DNA of 64,000 bases from DASQPR01 sp963724705 (GTDB lineage Bacteria; Actinomycetota; Actinomycetes; Mycobacteriales; Micromonosporaceae): positions 372,001-436,000 of the forward strand of contig CAVRVS010000002.1 in NCBI GenBank assembly GCA_963724705.1, written 5' to 3'. Below, one piece after another: positions 26,244 through 35,033 of the stretch. Both the position numbers and the translations under genes were made by a program. A model generated the notes under the pieces. It was not told where the DNA came from, did not search any database, and worked only from the letters and a program-made list of their open reading frames with translations. Numbering within the stretch: position 1 is the first letter of the stretch; the number at the start of each line of letters is the position of its first letter.

Positions 26244-27949
26244 GTGGCGACAGATGTGACGACACTCGTTCCGAGGCCGATCGTGACGCGGCCTTACCCG
26301 GTGCATCAGCCGGTCAAGGGTTCGGCGTTCGCACGTCTGCTGCGGACCACGGACGCCAAGCAGATCGGTCTGCTGTACCTGACGACGTCGTTCATCTTCT
26401 TCCTGGTCGGCGGCGCGATGGCGCTGCTGATGCGGGCCGAGCTGGCCCGCCCGGGCCTGCAGTTCCTTTCGCTGGAGCAGTACAACCAGCTGTTCACCAT
26501 GCACGGCACGATCATGCTGCTGCTGTTCGCGACGCCGATCGTCTTCGCGTTCGCGAACTACATCGTCCCGCTGCAGATCGGCGCTCCGGACGTCTCGTTC
26601 CCGCGGTTGAACGCGATCGCCTACTGGCTCTTCGCGTTCGGCGGCACGCTGGTGGTGTCCGGTTTCGCCACTCCGGGCGGCGCCGCCGACTTCGGCTGGT
26701 TCGCCTACCAGCCGCTCGCGAACCAGCGAGAATTCGCCCGGTGTCGGCGCCGACTTGTGGATCATGGGACTGGTGCTCTCCGGCCTGGGAACGATCCTCG
26801 GCGCGGTCAACATGATCACGACGATCCTGACGCTGCGCGCGCCCGGCATGACGATGTTCCGGATGCCGATCTTCACCTGGAACATCATGGTGACGTCGCT
26901 GCTGGTGCTGATGGTCTTCCCGATCCTCGCGGCGGCGCTGCTCGCGGCCGAGGCCGATCGACAACTCGGCGCCCACGTCTTCGACTCCAACACCGGCGGA
27001 GCCCTGCTCTGGCAACACCTGTTCTGGTTCTTCGGCCATCCCGAGGTCTACATCGTCGCGTTGCCGTTCTTCGGCATCATCACCGAGATCCTCCCGGTGT
27101 TCAGCCGCAAGCCGGTCTTCGGCTACAAGGGCCTGGTCGCCGCGACGCTCGGCATCGCGGCGCTGTCGATGAGCGTGTGGGCGCACCACATGTTCGCCAC
27201 CGGCCAGGTGCTGCTGCCGTTCTTCTCCTTCCTGAGCTTCCTCATCGCCGTGCCGACCGGCATCAAGTTCTTCAACTGGATCGGCACGATGTGGAAGGGC
27301 CAGCTCACGTTCGAGACGCCGATGCTCTTCGCGCTCGGCTTCCTCACCACGTTCCTGTTCGGCGGCCTGTCCGGCGTGCTGCTCGCCGCCCCGCCGATCG
27401 ACTGGCACGTGTCGGACACGTACTTCGTGGTGGCGCACTTCCACTACGTGCTGTTCGGCACGATCGTGTTCGCGGTCTACGGCGGCATCTACTTCTGGTT
27501 CCCGAAGATGACCGGCCGCATGATGGACGAGCGCCTCGGCAAGGTCCACTTCTGGCTCACGTTCATCGGCTTCCACACCACGTTCCTCGTGCAGCACTGG
27601 CTCGGCGCCGAAGGCATGCCACGCCGGTACGGCGACTACACCGCGGCGTGACGGGTGGACGACGCTGAACACCATCTCCACGATCGGCGCGTTCATCATC
27701 GGGGCGTCCACGCTGCCGTTCCTCTACAACGTCTGGAAGTCGTACAAGTACGGCAAGATCGTCGACGTCGACGATCCGTGGGGCTACGGCATGTCCCTGG
27801 AGTGGGCGACGAGTTGCCCGCCGCCGTTGCGGAACTTCGATCGCATGCCGCGCATCCGCTCCGAACGGCCGGCCTTCGACCTGCACTATCCCGAATACGC
27901 GGCCGGTTCACCGCAGCAGCAGATCCCGACGGGCGCCGCCGAGCACTAG
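26244..27949 (+). CDS. ctaD: Cytochrome c oxidase subunit I (frameshifted twice)
   Basis: Catalytic subunit of the aa3-type terminal oxidase, reducing oxygen to water with proton pumping. GTG 26244 follows GGAGGG. Heme and copper ligands are visible: MHGTIM near residue 85, WFFGHPEVYI near 265, the HH pair in WAHHMF, and VAHFHYV near 398; the K-channel region is also present. Two single extra bases break the frame: one at about 26730-26740 just before the SPGVGADLWIMG segment, and one at about 27650, where GCGGCG-T-GACGGG creates a false stop before WTTLNTISTIG. Correcting both gives 567 aa, normal for actinobacterial CtaD. Other oxidase subunits are not adjacent. Confidence 0.92.
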
Positions 27950-27992
27950 CGCGCCGGTCCGCCGTCCAGCGCGACGTTCGACGCCGACGACG

Positions 27993-28008
27993 CGCCGGTC
28001 GACCGGCG
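27993..28008. terminator. 16-bp perfect palindrome between convergent ctaD and pncA
   Basis: CGCCGGTCGACCGGCG is a perfect palindrome in the 70-base gap between the two convergent genes, with further GACCGG repeats beside it. It could help end transcription from either side, but there is no T-run and no real loop. Confidence 0.35.
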
Positions 28009-28019
28009 ACCGGCGGCGG

Positions 28020-28598
28020 TCAGGCGCGGACGACCGGCTCGCCGACGAGGCTGACTCCGGCGTCGGTCATCGCGGCCAACGCGGCGTCCGTGGTCGACCG
28101 GGCAATGCCGGCGGTGAGGTCGAGCAGCACGGTCGTCGCGAAGCCTTCGGCCACGGCGTCGAGCGCGGTGGCCCGGACGCAATGGTCGGTCGCGATGCCC
28201 ACGACGTCGACCTCGGTGACATCGTGCATGCGCAGCCAGGCCGCGAGCGAGATGCTGCCGGCGTGTCCCTCGAAGCCGGAGTAGGCCGCCGCATGCTCGC
28301 CCTTGACGAAGACCGCCTCGATCCGGTCGGTGTCCAGGGCCGGGTGGAAATCCGACCCGCTCGTGCCGGCGACGCAGTGCACCGGCCACGAGTCGACGTA
28401 GTCCGGCGGGTCGCCGAAGTGCGCGCCCGGGATCGATGTGGAAATCCTTGGTCGCCACGACGTGCGTCCAGTCGCGGGCCGGGTCGGCCAGAGCCGCCGA
28501 CACACCGGCGGCCACCTCGGCCCCGCCGGCCGACTGGCAGCGACCCGCCCTCGCAGAAGTCGTTCTGCGACGTCGACGATGATGAGTGCTCGGGTCAC
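28020..28598 (-). CDS. pncA: Nicotinamidase (frameshifted three times)
   Basis: Hydrolyses nicotinamide to nicotinate for NAD salvage. The GTG at 28598 has GGAG seven bases upstream and lies eight bases after the pncB stop. Read through three +1 shifts (about 28570, 28535 and 28430) the protein is 191 aa, a normal length, and shows DVQNDFCEGGSLPV with the catalytic Asp, VATKDFH with the lysine and metal His, and IATDHCVRATALDA with the nucleophile cysteine. It forms an operon with pncB, whose product uses the nicotinate. Real inactivation cannot be excluded from the sequence alone. Confidence 0.88.
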   Translation of the reverse strand: MTRALIIVDVAERLLRGRVAASRPAGPRWPPVCRRLWPTRPATGRTSWRPRISTSIPGAHFGDPPDYVDSWPVHCVAGTSGSDFHPALDTDRIEAVFVKGEHAAAYSGFEGHAGSISLAAWLRMHDVTEVDVVGIATDHCVRATALDAVAEGFATTVLLDLTAGIARSTTDAALAAMTDAGVSLVGEPVVRA

Positions 28599-28606
28599 GA
28601 TCGCTC

Positions 28607-29908
28607 CTACGAGGTCGTGGAATTGGTCGCGGGAATCATGGTCACCGGGATGGCCGGATCGCCGGCGGCCAGCCGGAGACCCTCCCACGGGATCGAGATC
28701 AGGGCCTGCCGGAGATGCTCGCGTGAATCGGCCAGCGGCACCGCCGCCGCGGCCACGCCGCCCTCGACGTACGAGCGCTGCAGGAGCCGGTCACCGGGGC
28801 GCGGATCCGGGACGCCGCGCGACACGACGATCTCCTCGGTCGCCGTACCGGTCGGCTTGTGTCGCCGTACGGCGACCTTCCGCCCGCCCACGGTGGCCTT
28901 GTGCTCGCTGCGCTTGATGACCGGGCGGCCGTCGACCTCGACGAGCTTGTAGACCAGGCCGGCGGTCGGCGCTCCCGAGCCGGTCACCACGGCCGTACCG
29001 GCGCCGTAGACGTCGACGGGTTCGGCGGCGAGTGCCGCGATCGAATACTCGTCCAGGTCGCCGGAGACGATGATCTTCGTGTCGGGGGCGCCGAGCGAGT
29101 CGAGCAGTTCGCGCGAATGCCCGGCAAGGACCGAGAGGTCGCCGGAGTCGATCCGGATCGCGTTCAGGTCGGGCCCGGCGACCGCGATCGCGTTGCGGAT
29201 GCCCTGCGCGATGTCGTACGTGTCAACGAGCAGCGTCGTGTTCTTGCCGAGCGCGGCGACCTGCGAGCCGAACGCCGACTGTTCGTCGTCGTGCAGCAGC
29301 GTGAACGCGTGCGCCGCGGTGCCGGTCGTCGGGATGCCGTACGCCCGCCCGGCGGCCAGATTCGACGTGTACGCGAACCCGGCGAGGTAGGCGGCGCGCG
29401 CCGCGGCGACGGCGGCCCGCTCGTGGGCTCGTCGGGAACCCATCTCGATGACCGGGCGGCCCCGGGCCGCCGTGACCATCCGGGCCGCGGCCGCCGCGAT
29501 CGCGCTGTCGAAGTTGAGGACCGACAACACCAGCGTTTCGAGGACGACGCACTCGGCGAACGTGCCGGAGACGGTCAGGATCGGTGAACCGGGGAAGAAC
29601 AGCTCGCCCTCCGCGTAGCCGTCGATGTCGCCGCGAAATTCGTATTCGTCCAGCCAGGCCGCCGTCGCGTCGTCGACGACGCCGGACGACCGGAGGAAGT
29701 CGATATCGCTATCGGTGAACCGGAAGTCCGCCAGCGTCTCGACCAGCCGCCCGGTGCCGGCGACGACGCCGTACCGGCGACCGGTCGGCAGTCGGCGCGC
29801 GAACACTTCGAACACGCACGACCGTGACGCCGTGCCATCGCGCAGGGCGGCGTTGACCATCGTCAACTCGTACTGGTCGGTCAGCAGGGCGGCACTGAGA
29901 TCGGTCAC
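28607..29908 (-). CDS. pncB: Nicotinate phosphoribosyltransferase
   Basis: Converts nicotinate, PRPP and ATP into nicotinate mononucleotide. The 433-aa protein starts at GTG 29908, giving the typical opening TDLSAALLTDQYELTMV; a longer frame extends to 30016 but lacks family similarity. Characteristic stretches are FEVFARRLPTGRRYGV, the GSRRAHERAA phosphate-binding region and IRIDSGDL near residue 255. It heads the pncB-pncA operon and is divergent from clpS, a neighbour it often has in actinobacteria. Confidence 0.93.
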   Translation of the reverse strand: MTDLSAALLTDQYELTMVNAALRDGTASRSCVFEVFARRLPTGRRYGVVAGTGRLVETLADFRFTDSDIDFLRSSGVVDDATAAWLDEYEFRGDIDGYAEGELFFPGSPILTVSGTFAECVVLETLVLSVLNFDSAIAAAAARMVTAARGRPVIEMGSRRAHERAAVAAARAAYLAGFAYTSNLAAGRAYGIPTTGTAAHAFTLLHDDEQSAFGSQVAALGKNTTLLVDTYDIAQGIRNAIAVAGPDLNAIRIDSGDLSVLAGHSRELLDSLGAPDTKIIVSGDLDEYSIAALAAEPVDVYGAGTAVVTGSGAPTAGLVYKLVEVDGRPVIKRSEHKATVGGRKVAVRRHKPTGTATEEIVVSRGVPDPRPGDRLLQRSYVEGGVAAAAVPLADSREHLRQALISIPWEGLRLAAGDPAIPVTMIPATNSTTS

Positions 29909-29997
29909 AGTCTTGAGCGTAGAGCGGTCCGGTCGGCTTGCGGGCGTGAGGTCAACAACCCGGTCGTCGGTAAGAGTCGGTCGCGGTTCGTGGCACG

Positions 29998-30297
29998 ATG
30001 GAGGGCATGGCCGCACCGCAAGTGATCCCCGTGGAGGCGCCCGAGATCGAAGAGGTCCCGGAGCGAGACCGGCCGTGGGTCACGATCGTCTGGAACGACC
30101 CGGTCAACCTGATGTCCTACGTGACCTGGGTCTTCCAGAAGCTGTTCGGCTACAACAAGGAGAAGGCCGAGAAGCTGATGCTCGACGTGCACCACAAGGG
30201 CAAGGCGACCGTGTCCTCGGGCGCCCGCGAACGCATGGAGCACGATGCGTCACGGCTGCACGCGTACGGGCTCTGGGCGACGGTGGACCAGCCCTGA
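29998..30297 (+). CDS. clpS: ATP-dependent Clp protease adaptor ClpS
   Basis: A 99-aa adaptor that delivers N-degron substrates to the ClpA/C-ClpP machine. The ClpS core is clear: WVTIVWNDPVNLMSYVTWVF, then KAEKLMLDVHHKGKA and RERMEHDASRLHAYGLWATV. The NDP motif and the DVHHKG helix form the N-degron pocket. Two in-frame ATGs (29998 and 30007) are possible starts. The DUF2017 gene begins two bases after its stop, the usual actinobacterial arrangement. Confidence 0.95.
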   Translation: MEGMAAPQVIPVEAPEIEEVPERDRPWVTIVWNDPVNLMSYVTWVFQKLFGYNKEKAEKLMLDVHHKGKATVSSGARERMEHDASRLHAYGLWATVDQP

Positions 30298-30299
30298 CA

Positions 30300-30794
30300 A
30301 TGTTTCGGCGCAAAGGTTCCCGCTGCGTCGCGCGCCTTGAACCCTATGAGGTCCGAGCGCTGCGACAGGTCGCGGCGGAAGTGGTCGCACTGCTCACCGA
30401 CGGCTTCGACCGTGGCGATCCGGTTGTCGAACGCCTGTTCCCGGACGTCTATCCCGACGATCCGGCGAGTACGGCCGATCTGCGGCAGTACATCGACGGT
30501 GACCTGAAGACCGCCAAGATCGACCAGGCCGGTGCGATCCTCGCGGCGCTGCCGGCGGCCGGTGGCACCGAGGTTTCGCTCGACGACGAGGCGGCCGAGG
30601 CCTGGCTGCGCGCGTTGAACGACGTACGGCTTGCTCTCGGCATCCGTCTCGAGGTGCGCGACGACATGGACATCGAGGAGGAGCTGGACGAGGCGGTCCT
30701 GCGTGATCCGACGTCACCACGGGTCGGCCAGCTCGAGCTCTACGGCTACCTCGGCCTGCTGCAGCAATCGTTGCTGGAGGCGCTGACGAGTTGA
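30300..30794 (+). CDS. DUF2017 domain-containing protein
   Basis: A 164-aa cytoplasmic, helical protein that accompanies clpS in actinobacteria. It begins MFRRKGSRCVARLEPYEV, and the core includes RLFPDVYPDDP near residue 44 and the C-terminal LYGYLGLLQQSLLEAL helix. The start lies two bases after clpS, implying translational coupling. Its molecular role is unknown; a link to ClpS-dependent proteolysis is inference from neighbourhood only. Confidence 0.9.
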   Translation: MFRRKGSRCVARLEPYEVRALRQVAAEVVALLTDGFDRGDPVVERLFPDVYPDDPASTADLRQYIDGDLKTAKIDQAGAILAALPAAGGTEVSLDDEAAEAWLRALNDVRLALGIRLEVRDDMDIEEELDEAVLRDPTSPRVGQLELYGYLGLLQQSLLEALTS

Positions 30795-30808
30795 CGCGGG
30801 CTCAACTC
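30788..30808. terminator. Short hairpin between DUF2017 gene and response regulator
   Basis: GAGTTGA and TCAACTC form a perfect 7-bp stem with a 7-base loop in the 18-base gap between two convergent genes, overlapping the DUF2017 stop codon. It is a plausible weak bidirectional terminator. Confidence 0.45.
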
Positions 30809-30812
30809 GGGC

Positions 30813-31451
30813 TCAATTGTCCCGGTCGACGAGTCCACGGCGGACGGCCAGCAGCGCGGCCTGGGTACGGTCCGCCACACCGAGTTTCATCAGCACGTTC
30901 GAGACGTGTGTCTTGACGGTCTTCTCGGACAGCGACAGTGCGCGGGCGATCTCGCGGTTCGAGCGCCCTTGCGTGATCTCCGCGAGGACGTCGCGCTCGC
31001 GCGCGGTGAGCGGCGACGCGGCCGCCGGGTCGGGCGCCATCAACGCGGCCGCGACGTCGGGCTGCAAGAGCGTATGACCCGCGTGTACGGACCGGATGGC
31101 GCTCGCGAGATCGCGTGGCTCGACGTCCTTGAAGATCACTCCGGCCGCACCGGCCCGTACGGCGGGGACCGAGACGGCCGGATCGGTGAAGCTGGTGATG
31201 ACGAGCACCCGGGCCGTGGACCCAGCGTCGCGCAATCGGCCCAACGCCTCGACGCCGCCGACCCCCGGCATCAGCAGGTCGAGCAGGATCACGTCCGGCG
31301 AGAGCTCGGCGGCGGCGGCGACACACGTCTCGCCGTCGGACGCCTCGCCGACCACGTCGATGTCGTCCTGCAGTTCGAGGAACGTACGCAGACCACGGCG
31401 TACGACGGCATGGTCGTCGGCGATGAGGACGCGGATCGGGGCTTCACTCAT
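30813..31451 (-). CDS. NarL/LuxR-family response regulator
   Basis: A 212-aa DNA-binding regulator with a receiver domain at about 5-120 (acidic pair DD at 12-13, phosphoacceptor Asp58 in VILLDLLMPG, Thr/Ser in VITSFTD, Lys in IFKDVEP) and a LuxR helix-turn-helix at about 146-205 (LTARERDVLAEITQGRSNRE). Its ATG overlaps the end of the sensor kinase gene by 8 bases, so the kinase is the cognate partner. Targets are unknown, but the fixed order suggests self-contained control of a nearby locus. Confidence 0.93.
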   Translation of the reverse strand: MSEAPIRVLIADDHAVVRRGLRTFLELQDDIDVVGEASDGETCVAAAAELSPDVILLDLLMPGVGGVEALGRLRDAGSTARVLVITSFTDPAVSVPAVRAGAAGVIFKDVEPRDLASAIRSVHAGHTLLQPDVAAALMAPDPAAASPLTARERDVLAEITQGRSNREIARALSLSEKTVKTHVSNVLMKLGVADRTQAALLAVRRGLVDRDN

Positions 31452-32577
31452 GCGGCACCTCCATCCGGATAGTCGTGCCCCGGCCCGGTGTCGACTCGAC
31501 GGTGATCCGTCCGTGCACGGCATGCGACCGCTCGCGCATCGATGCGAGCCCGAGACGGTGTGACGCGTTGGCGGTGGCCGGCTCGAAGCCGCGGCCGTCG
31601 TCGTGGACTTCGAGGATCGAGCTGCTGTCGTCGCCGCGCAATGCCACCGTCACATGCTCGGCCCGGGCGTGCTGCAGCGCGTTGTGCAGTGCCTCCTCGG
31701 CCACCCGGAGCATCGCCTCCTCGACCTTCGGCGTGAGCTTCGGACAGCCCTCGTCCGCGTACGTGATCGACGCGCCGTGTACGCGATTCAGCAGCGCAAC
31801 GCGAGCCCGCAGTGTCGCGGCCAGCCCTTCCCGGGACAGATCCGGTGGCCGCAACTCCGCGACGATCTGGCGCAGTTCGTTGGTGGCCTCGGTCGCAAGC
31901 GTCGTGACGGTGTCGAGCTCGGCGATGGCGCGATCCGGGTCCCGGCGGACGAGCGCGGCCGCGGCTTGAGCGGTCAGCCGCAGGCTGAAGAGCGTCTGCG
32001 CGACGGCGTCGTGCAGTTCGCGAGCGATCCGTTGCCGCTCCTGGACAAGCGTCAACTCGCGCCCGCGCTCGAACAGGCGCGCGTTGGTCAGCGCGATGGC
32101 CGCGTGGGCCGCAAGGACGCCGAGCAGTCGCTCGTCGTCGTCGCTGAACTCGTCGCGACCGTTCGGGTTGGCGAGGAAGATCGCGCCGAGAATCTCGTCC
32201 TCGTCGGTGAGCGACCCCATGATCGGCACACCGAGGAACGCGCCGAGATTCGGATGAGCAGCCGGCCACCAGCGAAATCGCGGGTCGGCGTGCAGGTCGC
32301 GGAGTCGTTGCGGCGTCGGGTCGGACAGAATCACGCCGAGTAAGCCGTGCTGGCGGGGGAGCGGGCCGATCGCGGCCCACTGCTCGTCGCTGATGCCGTC
32401 GACCACGAACTCGGCGAACCCACCCTGGTCGTCCGGGACGCCGAGGGCCGCGTACGCGCAGTCGAGCAGGCTCCGCGCCGTACCGACGATGGTTTGCAGC
32501 ACATCGCGAACCGATCGGTGCTCCGCGACCGCGAGCACGGCGGCACTGAGCTCGTCGAGCGTTCGGCGCGAATCCAC
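31444..32577 (-). CDS. GAF-domain sensor histidine kinase (HisKA_3 type)
   Basis: About 377 aa, cytoplasmic, with no membrane segment. A GAF domain spans about 10-165 (DDQGGFAEFVVDGIS, FLGVPIMGSL), followed by the HisKA_3 box QERQRIARELHDAVAQTL with His near 188, and a HATPase domain (EEALHNALQHARA, DDGRGFEP). It resembles the DevS/DosS/LiaS-type family but I cannot identify a heme ligand. The start is uncertain between GTG 32577 and ATG 32613. It is paired with the overlapping response regulator. Confidence 0.88.
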   Translation of the reverse strand: MDSRRTLDELSAAVLAVAEHRSVRDVLQTIVGTARSLLDCAYAALGVPDDQGGFAEFVVDGISDEQWAAIGPLPRQHGLLGVILSDPTPQRLRDLHADPRFRWWPAAHPNLGAFLGVPIMGSLTDEDEILGAIFLANPNGRDEFSDDDERLLGVLAAHAAIALTNARLFERGRELTLVQERQRIARELHDAVAQTLFSLRLTAQAAAALVRRDPDRAIAELDTVTTLATEATNELRQIVAELRPPDLSREGLAATLRARVALLNRVHGASITYADEGCPKLTPKVEEAMLRVAEEALHNALQHARAEHVTVALRGDDSSSILEVHDDGRGFEPATANASHRLGLASMRERSHAVHGRITVESTPGRGTTIRMEVPHE

Positions 32578-32699
32578 GGGTACGACGCTAGCCGGCCGAC
32601 GCCGTCGCCACATGCGGCAGCGGTCCTAGGTCCAAAGACTGAGGCCGCGGCCGGCTCGGGCCCGATCCGGCCGGCGCCGCGCCGCCATAGCGTCGAAAC

Positions 32700-33941
32700 A
32701 TGCCTACTGCGATCATCACCGGAGCCTCACGTGGCCTCGGCCTTGCTCTCGCCCATGCCCTCGCCGCCGAGGGGTGGGCGCTCATCATCGACGCGCGCGG
32801 CGGCGACGCGCTGGCCGCGGCGGCGTCGGAAATCCGCGAGCGGTCGCCCGACGCCGACATCGAGGCGCTCGCGGGCGATATCACGGCGCCAGCCCATCGA
32901 GCCGCCTTGATCGGCGCCGCGCGTGGCCACCTCGACCTCCTGGTCAACAACGCCGGCACGTTGGGTCCGAGTCCACTGCCGGCCGGCGCGGACCTTGACC
33001 CCGCGGCCCTGCGGAACATCGTCGAGACGAACGTTGTCGCTCCGCATGCGTTGACTCAGGCGGCGTTGCCGCTATTGCGTACGTCGCGCGGCATCGTTGT
33101 GGACATCACCTCCGATGCGGCCATCGAGGCGTACCCGGGTTGGAGCGGGTACGGCGCCGCCAAGGCCGCGACAGAACAGCTGCGCAATGTGCTCGCGGCC
33201 GAGGAAACCGACGTGACCGTGTGGCGCGTCGATCCGGGCGACCTGCGTACCCAGATGCACCAACTCGCGTTCCCGGGCGAGGACATCAGCGACCGGCCGC
33301 TGCCGGAAACGGTGGCGCCCGGACTCGTCGGTCTGCTGGCCGCCGGCCCGGCGTCCGGTCGCTACCGTCTGGCCGACTACGTTTCGCGCCCCGACGACAC
33401 GCGCTCGGCTCGCCGCGATGGCGAATGCCCGAATATGCAGCGCGCATCGGGTGACATCGCGGTCGTCGCGCTCGTCGGCGATGCCGCCGCCGATGCCGCT
33501 GCCGACGGTGCGAGTGATGTCGTCGACGCCGCTCGGGCCGCCGACGCGGCCGTCGCGGCCGAAGCGATCTGCACCGGCACCGGTCCGATCGCGATGTGGC
33601 TCACGATCGAGGTCGACGATTTCGCGCCGGCCGCCGCCTTCTACCGCGACGTGATCGGTCTGCCCGAGATCGACGGCTGGTCCGGCGACGGTGAAGTCGG
33701 AGCCGTGTTCGCGGTCGGTCCGGCCGCGCGAGTGGAGATCGAACGCCCGGCCAAGCCCACCCCCGGCGCCCGGATCGCGATCGAGTACGCGGATCTCGAC
33801 GCTCTGGCGGCCGCGCACGAGCAGATCGCGGTGCACCTCGGAGCCGATGCCGTCCCGCTGCTCCGCCACTACCGCGGCCACTCCGGCTTTACCGTCCACG
33901 ACCCCCGCGGCACCGAGCTCTACCTCTGGAGTGAGAAGTGA
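32700..33941 (+). CDS. SDR oxidoreductase fused to a C-terminal VOC domain
   Basis: A 413-aa apparent fusion. Residues 1-225 are a short-chain dehydrogenase: NAD(P) motif GASRGLG at 8-14, NNAG at 83-86, Ser138 and the catalytic pair Tyr151/Lys155. Residues 226-296 are a linker that becomes Ala/Asp-rich. Residues 297-413 form a VOC/glyoxalase module (MWLTIEVDDFAPAAAFYRDV through HSGFTVHDPRGTELYLW). The stop overlaps the QueA-like start, implying joint function. The linker beginning RPDDTRSARRDGEC is less natural, so a hidden frameshift joining two genes cannot be ruled out. The substrate is unknown. Confidence 0.8.
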   Translation: MPTAIITGASRGLGLALAHALAAEGWALIIDARGGDALAAAASEIRERSPDADIEALAGDITAPAHRAALIGAARGHLDLLVNNAGTLGPSPLPAGADLDPAALRNIVETNVVAPHALTQAALPLLRTSRGIVVDITSDAAIEAYPGWSGYGAAKAATEQLRNVLAAEETDVTVWRVDPGDLRTQMHQLAFPGEDISDRPLPETVAPGLVGLLAAGPASGRYRLADYVSRPDDTRSARRDGECPNMQRASGDIAVVALVGDAAADAAADGASDVVDAARAADAAVAAEAICTGTGPIAMWLTIEVDDFAPAAAFYRDVIGLPEIDGWSGDGEVGAVFAVGPAARVEIERPAKPTPGARIAIEYADLDALAAAHEQIAVHLGADAVPLLRHYRGHSGFTVHDPRGTELYLWSEK

Positions 33942-34999
33942 CCTTGGCCACCAAGACCAGTGCGACGTCCCCCGTCTCCGTCGAATTCCACGTGCCACCC
34001 GCGCTCTCCGCCCACGAACCACCGGAGGCCCGCGGCGTCGCGCGCGACCAGGTCCGGATGCTCGTCGGCCGGCGCGACACCGGCCGGCTGAGCCACCACC
34101 GCTTCGCCGATCTGCCCGACGTGCTCACATCCGGCGATGTGCTGGTGGTCAATACCTCAGCGACAATCCCGGCCGCGATCGACGCGCTCGGTCGAGCCGA
34201 TCTCGTCGTGCACGTGTCGACCGAACTCCCGGACGGCACCTGGGTCATCGAGCTACGGCACCGAGTGGCCGGCGGCGCGACCGAGCCGTACGCCGACGGG
34301 ATTGCCGACGACCGGTTCACGATCGCGGGTGGCGCGCATGTCCACCTGCGCCATCCGTACACGCGGGATCGCCTGTGGGTGGCCGAGATCGACGCGCCGT
34401 CGGTGCCGAGCTACCTCATGGCCCATGGTCGGCCGATCCGCTACTCCTATGTGGAGCGGGACTGGCCGTTGTCGGCGTACCGATCCGTGTTCGCGGCCAC
34501 CCCGGGCAGCGCCGAGATGCCGAGCGCGAGCCGGCCGTTCACCGAGGAACTCGTGACGCGACTGGTTTCCCGCGGCATCGTGTTCGCGCCGATCCTGCTG
34601 CACACCGGGGTCGCGTCGCCGGAGGCGCACGAAAAGCCGTACCCGGAACGGTTTTCGGTCCCGGACACGACGGCGCGCCTGGTGAACGAGGCCCGTGCGG
34701 CCGGGCGCCGCATCATCGGCGTCGGCACGACCGCGGTGCGAGCCATCGAAACGGCCGCCGACGAACGCGGTCGGTTGCGCGCCGCGGCCGGCTGGACGTC
34801 GCTGGTGGTCACGCCCGAACGGGGGGTACGCGCCATCGACGGCCTAGTGACCGGCTTCCACGAGCCACAGGCGTCCCATCTGGACATGCTCAAAGCGATC
34901 GCGGGGGAGCGTCTGGTCGCGGCGTGCTACGCCGAGGCACTGCGCCGGGGCTATCTGTGGCACGAGTTCGGCGATATCAACCTGTTGCTCGATCGCTAA
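33938..34999 (+). CDS. QueA-like S-adenosylmethionine:tRNA ribosyltransferase-isomerase family protein
   Basis: A 353-aa protein with the overall QueA fold order: N-terminal GDVLVVNTSATIPAA, middle YSYVERDWPLSAYRSVFA, then GRRIIGVGTTAVRAIE and LVTGFHEPQASHLDML. QueA builds the epoxyqueuosine side chain on tRNA from SAM. Here the signature NNTRV-P-AR is replaced by NTSATIPAA, APTAGLHF by MPSASRPF, and HVGAGTF by HTGVASP, so catalytic equivalence is doubtful. No other queuosine genes are in the window. The start is the GTG overlapping the SDR-VOC stop. Confidence 0.78.
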   Translation: MTLATKTSATSPVSVEFHVPPALSAHEPPEARGVARDQVRMLVGRRDTGRLSHHRFADLPDVLTSGDVLVVNTSATIPAAIDALGRADLVVHVSTELPDGTWVIELRHRVAGGATEPYADGIADDRFTIAGGAHVHLRHPYTRDRLWVAEIDAPSVPSYLMAHGRPIRYSYVERDWPLSAYRSVFAATPGSAEMPSASRPFTEELVTRLVSRGIVFAPILLHTGVASPEAHEKPYPERFSVPDTTARLVNEARAAGRRIIGVGTTAVRAIETAADERGRLRAAAGWTSLVVTPERGVRAIDGLVTGFHEPQASHLDMLKAIAGERLVAACYAEALRRGYLWHEFGDINLLLDR

Positions 35000-35001
35000 G
35001 T

Positions 35002-35033
35002 GGCGTGGTCTACGACGCCTCGTAGACCACGCC
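35002..35033. terminator. Perfect 13-bp hairpin at convergent gene ends
   Basis: GGCGTGGTCTACG and CGTAGACCACGCC pair perfectly around a 6-base loop. The hairpin starts three bases after the QueA-like stop, and its right arm is the last codons and stop of the convergent amidohydrolase, so one element probably terminates both transcripts. Confidence 0.7.

Noticed and set aside
33938..34999. Calling the QueA-like gene a bona fide queA
   Set aside because: Key QueA motifs are replaced and no queuosine genes are nearby, so a gene symbol would overstate the evidence.
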